36,983 bases of DNA from Methanomassiliicoccales archaeon (lineage in GTDB: Archaea; Thermoplasmatota; Thermoplasmata; SG8-5; JAGLSY01): positions 1 through 36,983 of the forward strand of contig DAOVGM010000055.1 in assembly GCA_030672365.1 (NCBI GenBank), in the 5' to 3' direction. The notes below the pieces were generated by a model. The model ran no database searches, was not told where the DNA came from, and saw only the letters and a program-made list of their open reading frames with translations. Shown here piece by piece: positions 26,696 through 34,521 of the stretch (position 1 is its first letter; the number at the start of each line of letters is the position of its first letter). The position numbers were made by a program, and so were the translations under genes.

Positions 26696-26989
26696 TCATT
26701 CATACAATGTGAACAGTTTATCGTCGCCGCCAACATCGAAAAATCCCAGTCTGGCTCCGCAATCTAACCACCCATGCGCGTAGTTCACGCACGCGAACGC
26801 GTTCACGTAATCCCCTTTCTCAAAAAAATGTACTGCGTCCTCAAAATAAGCCTTAGCCATTTTCAGGAAATCGTCAGCCCCCTTCCTCGCGAACGACCTC
26901 TCCGGAGCCATTATCTTCAGTTTGTTGAGCGCCGTCTCCGTCTTGGCCAGATAGTTCTCCAACTTCTCCTTCGATATCTGTTGGTTCAT
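26696..26989 (-). CDS. DUF357 family protein
   Basis: 97 aa; AKAYFEDAVHFFEKGDYVNAFACVNYAHGWLDCGARLGFFDV. Confidence 0.85.
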   Translation of the reverse strand: MNQQISKEKLENYLAKTETALNKLKIMAPERSFARKGADDFLKMAKAYFEDAVHFFEKGDYVNAFACVNYAHGWLDCGARLGFFDVGGDDKLFTLYE

Positions 26990-27548
26990 GGGCGTGAGTA
27001 CTCTTTTTTATATTTAATAATGACCCAAACCACCTGTCCACCCTGTCGAAGATATCCGGTTTCCACTCACTGTTCAGCCGCATTTTCATGGTATCGCGAT
27101 GGTTCGCGTAGATGTAAACGATCAGCAGGGCCAGATAGCTGAACCCGAGCACCCTCCAATCGAACCAACTGATGCCCTTAATGTAGAAATCCTGAGAAAT
27201 GGGAAACAGAAATCTCGTGGCGAACGTAGGGTCCTCGTGAAACGGAATGTCCATAAGGAGGTGGATGAACCAGCCGGATAGTGCCGGCACGAGTTTGGGT
27301 CGCAGTTTCCAGAGCACGATGGCGACAACTGCCAGTGTAACAAAACTGTGCATCACAAAATAAAAATCCAGGTAGAACTGGGGCATGCCTCTCACAGACT
27401 CCCAGAAACCGCTGGGCTGGCTGAAAACATAAAGAAGGATCAATGCAAAACTGATGTCCGGCAGAATTGCGAAGAACAGGGCCTCGTCGCGCCACAATTT
27501 ATTCCTCGTCGGAACGAAGACCCAGAGTATGTGTGAGAATAAGTCCAT
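26874..27548 (-). CDS. Integral membrane protein (YdjM/metal-dependent hydrolase-like)
   Basis: MDLFSHILWVFVPTR, GWFIHLLMDIPFHE, multiple TM segments; C-terminal tail overlaps the DUF357 gene. Confidence 0.7.
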   Translation of the reverse strand: MDLFSHILWVFVPTRNKLWRDEALFFAILPDISFALILLYVFSQPSGFWESVRGMPQFYLDFYFVMHSFVTLAVVAIVLWKLRPKLVPALSGWFIHLLMDIPFHEDPTFATRFLFPISQDFYIKGISWFDWRVLGFSYLALLIVYIYANHRDTMKMRLNSEWKPDIFDRVDRWFGSLLNIKKSTHAHEPTDIEGEVGELSGQDGDGAQQTEDNGSGEVVREEGG

Positions 27549-27618
27549 TGATTGATGATTGGCCTATGAAATATAAAAACACATTGGTACGGAATTTTGT
27601 ATAAGCCAGCAAACGAAA

Positions 27619-29163
27619 CTAATCATCAATGACTTTTACGGATTCGCCGCCGTGCCTCGTCTCCCTCGGCCTTATCTGGACGAACAGCGGGTTAGACACC
27701 CCGCCGCCGCTCACGATAGCGACTCCGATAGGCAGGCGCTGAATCTCATCCGCCATTCCGGAACTAAGCCCCTCGACGCTGGCCACTATCGCTTTGATAT
27801 CGTTCGGGTTCGTCACCTTCAGGATAACCTGGGTGTTGCACTGGCTGAGCACGTTCTTGTCGACCTTCGCAGCCCTCTGGGTGATAATAATAAGCCCCAA
27901 ACCGAACTTCCGCCCCTCTGAAGCCACGGTCCTCATAATTTTCGAGGAATCGGTCACACCCTGCTGGGGGCAGTAGTTGTGCGCTTCCTCGACAACCATC
28001 AGCATAGGCGGAATCTCATTGATCTTTCGCAGCTCGAAAAGAGCGGTCGCAATTCGATTGACAATAAGACTCTGGATGTCCGGCGGCGTCCCTCGCAAAT
28101 TCAGGATCGTCGTCTTGCCTTTAACAACCAACTCGCTCATCTTCGTGCCCCTGTCCGCGAAAATCTCAATCGAATTAAGATACTCCAGCTCCTGAATGAG
28201 GGCATTGGAGCCGTCCTCGTCCGCCTCCAGCACTTTCATGAGGTCCGAAAGTGTATATGAGTCCCTGCCGGCCCGCAAGGCCTCGATCGCCTTTTTCAGA
28301 GAAGTCAATTCTTTTCTTCCGTTCTTGATGTTCGTCAGCTCGAGGAGGTCCTTCGCCTCCATGTTAGCCAGCGTGAACTTCAGGGGCTTTGCCTGCGAGT
28401 TTATCTTCGTATCTGGCGAAAATTCCCGGATTTTGCTGCCGTAACCATGCGGAGTGACATTGAACTTCTCGGCGCCGTCAACACGGGAGCCAGCATCCCG
28501 CATGGAATTATACTCACCATGCGGGTCGACAACGAGGACCGTAACTTCGTGCTTCATCAATTCCTCCAAAATAACGCCGGTCATGTAGGACTTTCCGCCG
28601 CCGGTCTTGGCCAGCACCGAGACGTGCTTCTGAACCATCGAGTTGATGTCCAGCTGAATTTTGATATTGTGGCCGCTGAGCATTCCGATGTACGCGCCTG
28701 TTCTTTCGTTCTCATTAATGCCTATCACGTTGCGGATGAGCTTGTCCTCGGCTCTCAGAACAGGCGAGCCAGCCTTGAACGGCGTACCGGGCACCTGCAG
28801 AAGTCCCCTGCCGTCCCTGAAACCGAGAATGGATATGACTGCCGACACCCTCTCTTCGATGCTCATATCCTCGCCCTCCGCCATGCGCTGCGCCCTTTCG
28901 AGAGAGAGGTTGGTCTTTCTCTCGATCTGGTCGACCTGGCCGAGTACCATGCCGGACTGGCCGTGCGGGACCTGCACATATTCACTCTTCTCGAGTGGCG
29001 CGGTAACACTGCATTTAAAGCTCACCGTGCCCACGTCGCCGTAAATCACTCCGACGACATTCGAACCGCTTAGATCTGAAGTGCTGGCATCTTGGCTGTG
29101 CGCATCATCGATAACCTCGGATTGAGGGTCTTCAGAATCAAAGCTTGACCGCATCCCATCCAT
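27619..29163 (-). CDS. herA: HerA-type DNA helicase/translocase
   Basis: HVSVLAKTGGGKSYMTGVILEELMKHEVTVLVVDPHGEY; MLMVVEEAHNYCPQ; IITQRAAKVDKNVLSQCNTQVI; start moved to 29163 by domain content and a TATA-like TTATTTATTT. Confidence 0.9.
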   Translation of the reverse strand: MDGMRSSFDSEDPQSEVIDDAHSQDASTSDLSGSNVVGVIYGDVGTVSFKCSVTAPLEKSEYVQVPHGQSGMVLGQVDQIERKTNLSLERAQRMAEGEDMSIEERVSAVISILGFRDGRGLLQVPGTPFKAGSPVLRAEDKLIRNVIGINENERTGAYIGMLSGHNIKIQLDINSMVQKHVSVLAKTGGGKSYMTGVILEELMKHEVTVLVVDPHGEYNSMRDAGSRVDGAEKFNVTPHGYGSKIREFSPDTKINSQAKPLKFTLANMEAKDLLELTNIKNGRKELTSLKKAIEALRAGRDSYTLSDLMKVLEADEDGSNALIQELEYLNSIEIFADRGTKMSELVVKGKTTILNLRGTPPDIQSLIVNRIATALFELRKINEIPPMLMVVEEAHNYCPQQGVTDSSKIMRTVASEGRKFGLGLIIITQRAAKVDKNVLSQCNTQVILKVTNPNDIKAIVASVEGLSSGMADEIQRLPIGVAIVSGGGVSNPLFVQIRPRETRHGGESVKVIDD

Positions 29164-29295
29164 CAAGGGATGTAATGGCGGCAGTAAATAAATAATTATC
29201 GCTTTATTAATTTCAGGGTTTTGTTTTGGCCCCAAACCAGCATTCCGGTTGTGCCCCCAATCTGGCGGGCGGGTCATTTCCCACCCATCCGGGTA

Positions 29296-29437
29296 ATGCT
29301 CCCCACCCCGTACTTTTCTTGCACCCCCCACCCCGCTCCTCCGCTGGCTATACTTCGGTTCGCTCCGCATCCCGAAGTATAATGTTATGCATTTGACACA
29401 ACATTGCCCGCCCCCCTACGCCCTGCTCGGAGCGCTT
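29296..29437 (+). repeat. Copy 2 of the dispersed C-rich hairpin repeat (long form)
   Basis: CCCACCCC...CCCCCCACCCCGCTCCTCCGCTGGCTATACTTCGG-loop-CCGAAGTATA...TGTTATGCATTTGACACAACATTG...CCCTGCTCGGAGCG. Confidence 0.8.
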
Positions 29438-29459
29438 GGAATTAGGATGCTGGCACTAT

Positions 29460-30536
29460 CTAACGGGAGTATCTGTATTCGATATTACAGGAACCTTCCC
29501 TGCTCACCATGCAGGCGCCAATCGGGGTGTCAGGATTGCAGGCATTGCCGAACAACGGACATTCCTGCGATGTGATTACGCCGCGCAGCACGTCACCGCA
29601 TCTGCATCCCGCCGGCTCAGGATATTCTCTATTATGGACGTCAGCCAGCTCGTCCGCGAAAAGTTTTCTGGCATCGTGGTTTTCATACTCAGGTTTCAGA
29701 TCCAAACCGCTTCCGAGAATTACGGGAAATCCGCGCCAGACCACGTCCGTCGGCTCGAAGACCGCATCCATGGCAGCCAGCGCCTTCGGGTTTCCTTCAT
29801 CTTTGACCACACGCTCATACTCGTTTCGGACATAGCCCTCGCCCTTTTCTAGCTGCTCAACGAGCATAAGGCACCCCATCAGGAGGTCGAGCGGCTCGAA
29901 GCCGGCGATAACCTGAGCCACCCCGTACTTCTCGGATAAAAATTTGTATGGCTCGGTGCCGATGATGGTGCTCACATGGCCAGGCTGGATGAGGCCGTCC
30001 AGCGCAACCTCGCCGGACTCCACGATGGCCTTCAGCGCGGGCGGCACGACCCTGTGGCACGATAAAAATGATAAATTTTCGGGAGGGTGGGCCAACAAAA
30101 CAGCCGCGGTTGTCGGGGCAGTGGTCTTGAATCCCACGGCCATAAACACCACGTCCTTGTCGGTGCTGGCCGCGATATTCACAGCGTCGCCGGCGCCGTA
30201 AATGATACGGATATCAGCGCCCCCACTCTGCATGTCGGCGATGCTTTTACCGTCCACACCGGGAACGTGAGCCATGTCGCCGAAGATAGTGAGGGTCTTT
30301 CCCGCACAAGCCAGTGCCTTCGCCTCTTCGATTTCTTTCGGCGTCGTCACGCAGACCGGGCATCCGGGTCCTTGGCGGATTTCGATGTTCGCCTTTTCCA
30401 GAAGCGGCATGAGGCCGTGCCTGACCAGAGTGTCCTGGTGGGTTCCGCAGACGTGCATGAACCTCGCCTTGATGTTCTTCGACCGGATCTTCTCGACAAT
30501 TTTGGAAGCCAGCTCCCCATCTCTAAGCTCAAACAT
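29460..30536 (-). CDS. hypD: Hydrogenase formation protein HypD
   Basis: FMHVCGTHQDTLVRHGL, GPGCPVCVTTPKEI, VGFKTTAPTTA, C-terminal Cys cluster. Confidence 0.95.
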   Translation of the reverse strand: MFELRDGELASKIVEKIRSKNIKARFMHVCGTHQDTLVRHGLMPLLEKANIEIRQGPGCPVCVTTPKEIEEAKALACAGKTLTIFGDMAHVPGVDGKSIADMQSGGADIRIIYGAGDAVNIAASTDKDVVFMAVGFKTTAPTTAAVLLAHPPENLSFLSCHRVVPPALKAIVESGEVALDGLIQPGHVSTIIGTEPYKFLSEKYGVAQVIAGFEPLDLLMGCLMLVEQLEKGEGYVRNEYERVVKDEGNPKALAAMDAVFEPTDVVWRGFPVILGSGLDLKPEYENHDARKLFADELADVHNREYPEPAGCRCGDVLRGVITSQECPLFGNACNPDTPIGACMVSREGSCNIEYRYSR

Positions 30537-30596
30537 TTTAATTCCCCTCTTTTTCAAAGTGCCGATTCTCACCCACTCCATTCCAAGGCATCGAAA

Positions 30597-30974
30597 TCAT
30601 TCCCCCACCTCTGCAATCATGTTTTTGATCTGGCATTCTCTTCCTTTCAGAATGCTCACAGACCCGTCACAGTCCGGGCACTTGATTATGGGCATTCGAA
30701 AGTGATTTTCCTCGCCCAGATAATCTACATCCCCAACCCTGCCGCATTCCTGGCATTCGATTTCCGCGGGCACGCTCTCGAAGGTGAATTTTGAACCGGC
30801 CAGACGTTCATTGTCTTCGGCCAAGGTGTTGTAGGCAAATCTCATTTGCTCCTCTGCAAGAAATGACAGCTCACCGACCTCGACAATGACTTCATTGACT
30901 TTGGTCACGTTGTTTTTTTCTATCTCGGCTTTCAAAACGTCCACGAGGGCGCACATCATGGAAAATTCATGCAT
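30597..30974 (-). CDS. hypA: Hydrogenase nickel incorporation protein HypA
   Basis: MHEFSMMCALVDVL; zinc site CQECGRV...CPDCDG. Confidence 0.94.
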   Translation of the reverse strand: MHEFSMMCALVDVLKAEIEKNNVTKVNEVIVEVGELSFLAEEQMRFAYNTLAEDNERLAGSKFTFESVPAEIECQECGRVGDVDYLGEENHFRMPIIKCPDCDGSVSILKGRECQIKNMIAEVGE

Positions 30975-30980
30975 CTGGCC

Positions 30981-31199
30981 TCACTCCATGGCTTCGAACA
31001 TCTGACGCCACAATTCGAGGGTTTCGAGGGCCACCTTTTCCTCCAATATCTGGATTGCAAAGCCGGTGTGGACAATCACATATTCGTCGATGCCAGCGTC
31101 CACAAGGCTCACATCGATATCTCTCTTCACGCCCCCGAAATCGACGGTGGCTTTGTTTCCCTCCAATTCTATTACCTTTCCGGGCACTGCAAGGCACAT
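30981..31199 (-). CDS. hypC: Hydrogenase assembly chaperone HypC
   Basis: MCLAVPGKVIELEGNKATVDFGGVKRDIDVSLV with N-terminal Met-Cys; track ORF start is upstream. Confidence 0.95.
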   Translation of the reverse strand: MCLAVPGKVIELEGNKATVDFGGVKRDIDVSLVDAGIDEYVIVHTGFAIQILEEKVALETLELWRQMFEAME

Positions 31200-31283
31200 A
31201 TCAGCAACAAACCCACAATCGATTATTAACCTTTTGCCCAAATCGATTGTATGACTGCTAAGGTGGGCGGGTTAAGATGGGTC

Positions 31284-31373
31284 TTGCCCACCCCATTCAA
31301 TTCTTCCGTCCCCCCACCCTTCCGCTCCTCCGCTGAACCGCACCCATCCCCCTGCGGCTCTGCTCGGAGCGGT
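31284..31373 (+). repeat. Copy 3 of the dispersed repeat (short form)
   Basis: CCCACCCCATTCAAT...CCCCCCACCCTTCCGCTCCTCCGCTGAACCGCACCCATCCCCCTGCGGCTCTGCTCGGAGCGG. Confidence 0.75.
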
Positions 31374-31384
31374 TTTATCGGGCC

Positions 31385-32452
31385 TTATAAGTCCCAATGT
31401 GGTTCCAGGTATTTCTTGACATCCTCAATAGTCTCGTCCAGCATCTCATCAAGGACGTTCTCCGGGAAACCCCGCGACCCTTTGTATTCAGGAGGCGAGT
31501 GTGCCTTGTAATCGATGTCCAATTTTTCAACACCGCAGAACAAAGCCAGCCATCCGTAGATCACCGACGGACCGTAGCCGCTCACCATCATGTCCAGAAG
31601 TTTTCCGCAAGTCTGGTCCGATATCTCGCGAACCTCTCTGCCGAGCATGGCCAGACCGTCATAATCTAGGCTCAAAAGCGTCAGTTCATCGCCGACGTAT
31701 GGGTCCGACCCACCGTTTCGGATGACAATATCCGGCTCGAAAGCCCTCGAAACCGGCACGACAATCTCGTCCATCGCCCTTTCATAGTGCCCGAAGCCAG
31801 CATACGGCGGCATCGGCACGTTCACCGTATATCCACGACCAACACCGGCACCGACTTCATGGGCAAAGCCTCGGCCCGGATACAACGTTCTCGGGTCCTG
31901 ATGGATCGAGATGAATAAAACCTGCTGGCTCTCCCAGAAGATGTCCATAGTTCCATTGCCCTGATGGGCGTCGGTATCGATTATCAAAACTTTTTCAACA
32001 CCGTGATTCTGGTGCAGAGCCTTCGCCACGATAGCCACGTCGTTGTAGAGGCAGAATCCTTCTCCATAGTTCCTGCCGGCATGATGAAACCCGCCGAAAG
32101 TGTGGGCAATCGAAACCTCACCTTCAACCAACAACTTCGCGGCGTCCAGACCCGAACCGGCGATCAGGGATTGAATGTCCATCACGTCCCTATTTACGGG
32201 CGTGTCGAGGGTCAGATTGCCCCCGACATCGGCCAGATGCTCGACGTAATCGAGATAACTCTCGTCGTGAGCCAGTAATAGCTCGTCGTGAGTCGCATGC
32301 CTCAAACCTCGGACATCCAGCCTGTCCCCCAGGCCCGCCGCCTTTAACAAATCCATGAACTTTAGAAAACGATCGCCTGTGAAAGGATGACCCTGGCCGA
32401 AGTTGAACCTGGCCAGCTCATCGCTGAAAAAAATCGGAATACCGGATGGCAA
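31385..32452 (-). CDS. Histone deacetylase superfamily protein (AcuC/acetylpolyamine hydrolase-like)
   Basis: GGFHHAGRNYGEGFCLYNDVAI, LIIDTDAHQGNGT, IRNGGSDPYVGDEL. Confidence 0.92.
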   Translation of the reverse strand: MPSGIPIFFSDELARFNFGQGHPFTGDRFLKFMDLLKAAGLGDRLDVRGLRHATHDELLLAHDESYLDYVEHLADVGGNLTLDTPVNRDVMDIQSLIAGSGLDAAKLLVEGEVSIAHTFGGFHHAGRNYGEGFCLYNDVAIVAKALHQNHGVEKVLIIDTDAHQGNGTMDIFWESQQVLFISIHQDPRTLYPGRGFAHEVGAGVGRGYTVNVPMPPYAGFGHYERAMDEIVVPVSRAFEPDIVIRNGGSDPYVGDELTLLSLDYDGLAMLGREVREISDQTCGKLLDMMVSGYGPSVIYGWLALFCGVEKLDIDYKAHSPPEYKGSRGFPENVLDEMLDETIEDVKKYLEPHWDL

Positions 32453-32472
32453 CGCCTTCGCCTTCCGGGCAT

Positions 32473-32706
32473 TTATGGTTTATGGTCCAGCTGCGTCGCC
32501 TTGTCCTTGAGCTGCCTTATCTTCGAACGGATCTTCTGAAGGTTCATCTCTATCTTTCGGGCCTTCGCCTCGAGATTGGCGGCCTTCGCCCTGAGCTTTG
32601 CGGCTTTGGCCTGCGCCTTCGCGTCCTTGGACATCTGCTTCGCTTCTTTCATGGCAGATTTGGCCTCATGCTTGGAAGCTTTCGCATCCCCTTGATAACT
32701 TGACAT
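32473..32706 (-). CDS. Small Lys/Ala-rich coiled-coil basic protein
   Basis: MSSYQGDAKASKHEAKSAMKEAKQMSKDAKAQAKAAKLRAKAANLEAKARKIEMNLQKIRSKIRQLKDKATQLDHKP. Confidence 0.7.
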   Translation of the reverse strand: MSSYQGDAKASKHEAKSAMKEAKQMSKDAKAQAKAAKLRAKAANLEAKARKIEMNLQKIRSKIRQLKDKATQLDHKP

Positions 32707-32802
32707 GGTAATCATCCCGCAATGGAAGAGCGGTGATATAAACCTTCGTGGGATGGGCGCGTGTCGAGTGTCCTACCCCAGCCAGTCTTTATATTTCTGC
32801 CC

Positions 32803-32882
32803 GCCCTTGCCAGTTATATATCCCCCCACCCGCCGCTCCTGCGCTGGCCAAACCCTCCCCCCTTTGGCCTGCTCGGAGCGGA
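32803..32882 (+). repeat. Copy 4 of the dispersed repeat (short form)
   Basis: CCCCCCACCCGCCGCTCCTGCGCTGGCCAAACCCTCCCCCCTTTGGCCTGCTCGGAGCGG. Confidence 0.75.
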
Positions 32883-32927
32883 AGGCAAGAGGTTAGAAAT
32901 AAATACTGGATGGGGGTTTTCAAGGCA

Positions 32928-34307
32928 ATGAAAATATTGTTCGAATCCTACGGCTGCACCCTGAACAAGGGCGAGGCGGAGGAGATCAAAGAGGCATTGA
33001 TTGCCGACGGCCAGACAATCGTCGAGCCCAATGAGGATTTCAACAGAGTGGTTTTGTTTACGTGTTGTGTTATCGAAACAACACAACTGAAAATGATGAA
33101 AAGAATAAATGAATTGGCTGACGCAAACAAAGAAATCGCAGTGTGCGGATGTCTCGGCGCGGTTTTCGAGAGTCAGATTCTCAAAGTTGCGCCGAATGCC
33201 ATGATTTTCCCTCCACAACTTTCCCAGGCCGCGATCAAAGCATCGTTGTGCGGCGACCCACGCTCCCCCACTGCCCAATTTGTCCAACCCGCCCGCCCCC
33301 CGGCCTTGCCCTCCCAACAACTAGTGCAGCAGCCCCAACAACAAACCCAGCCAGCTTACCAGCAACCGGTTCAGCAACAACCACAACAGACACAGCTAGA
33401 TGGCGACGCGATTGGAATTCTGCCAATCGCGACGGGCTGTCTCGGGCACTGCACTTACTGCATAACAAGAAGGGCGAGGGGACCGCTCAGGAGCAGGCCG
33501 ATATCCGCCATTCTCGACAGGGCCGGCAAGTTAGTGGGGGCAGGCTGTGCGGAACTCCGACTGACCGCCCAGGATACGGGCATCTTCGGCATCGACACAG
33601 GGACCGACCTGCCCGAACTCCTGAACAGTCTGACAGCCCTCAAAGGCGATTTCATGGTCCGCGTCGGGATGATGACCCCGAACTCCGCCCTGCAAAACCT
33701 CGACGCGCTGGTTTCGGCTTTTAAATCTCCCAAGATTTTCAAATTTCTCCATCTGCCTGTCCAGTCAGGCGACGACAGAACTCTGAAAGCAATGGGACGA
33801 GAATACACAACCGCCGAGTTCAGAACAGTCGTCGAGGCCTTCAGAAATGCCGAGCCAGACATCTCACTCTCGACAGACATCATCGTCGGCTTTCCGGGCG
33901 AGACCGACACGCAGTTCGAGCTGAGCCTGAGCATGATAAAGAAGATCAAACCGGACATCGTGAACGTGACGCGTTTCTCATCGCGTCCCGGAACCGAGGC
34001 AGAGATGCTGGCCGACCAGGTTCCCGGTTGGGCCGCGAAGGAGCGCTCCCGGATTCTCACAGATCTGAGATTTGAGGTCACAGGTCAGAACTATTCAAAG
34101 TTTATCGGGCGAGAATTGGACGTGCTGGCCACCGAAAACCGAAAGCCCGGAACTACGTTTTTCAGAACCCGTGAATACAAGCCGGTTGTCGTGAACGGCG
34201 ACCACCAACTCGGAAAATGGCACAGGGTGAGGATAACTGGCCACGAGAAAACGCACCTCGCGGGCGAATTGATTAGTGTAAAGGGTCAAGAACTCCCTGG
34301 TCTTTAG
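32928..34307 (+). CDS. tRNA methylthiotransferase (archaeal MiaB/e-MtaB family) with P/Q-rich linker
   Basis: MKILFESYGCTLNKGEAEEI; GCLGHCTYCITRRARGPLRSRP radical SAM; STDIIVGFPGETDTQFE; C-terminal TRAM. Confidence 0.92.
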   Translation: MKILFESYGCTLNKGEAEEIKEALIADGQTIVEPNEDFNRVVLFTCCVIETTQLKMMKRINELADANKEIAVCGCLGAVFESQILKVAPNAMIFPPQLSQAAIKASLCGDPRSPTAQFVQPARPPALPSQQLVQQPQQQTQPAYQQPVQQQPQQTQLDGDAIGILPIATGCLGHCTYCITRRARGPLRSRPISAILDRAGKLVGAGCAELRLTAQDTGIFGIDTGTDLPELLNSLTALKGDFMVRVGMMTPNSALQNLDALVSAFKSPKIFKFLHLPVQSGDDRTLKAMGREYTTAEFRTVVEAFRNAEPDISLSTDIIVGFPGETDTQFELSLSMIKKIKPDIVNVTRFSSRPGTEAEMLADQVPGWAAKERSRILTDLRFEVTGQNYSKFIGRELDVLATENRKPGTTFFRTREYKPVVVNGDHQLGKWHRVRITGHEKTHLAGELISVKGQELPGL

Positions 34308-34325
34308 GCTAGGGATGAATTGACC

Positions 34326-34488
34326 CGTTTGATAGCAAACGTGGTAGATTGCCGTATACACATCGATAATCATCAAAGAAACTCGAAGCCTTCCGTGGCT
34401 TCGAGAAATTGTGCATATGGCTCACTGAAAGGAAACTTCCAGGCCAGGATTGTAACGCTAGGTCGTTAAGACGAGCTATGGCTCGTCT
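34326..34488. terminator. Three hairpins between convergent genes (34326-34341, 34382-34405, 34469-34488)
   Basis: CGTTTG-ATAG-CAAACG; CTCGAAGCC-TTCCGT-GGCTTCGAG; AGACGAGC-TATG-GCTCGTCT. Confidence 0.5.
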
Positions 34489-34521
34489 GAATATGGTCTG
34501 GTAGTTTACTGGAATGACTGC

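Noticed and set aside
28447-29073. 208-aa + ORF antisense to herA
   Set aside because: Antisense shadow of HerA; low-quality composition.
29164-29370. N-terminal extension of HerA in the ORF track
   Set aside because: Upstream translation comes from the C-rich repeat region; the HerA barrel begins after M at 29163 and a TATA-like box fits that start.
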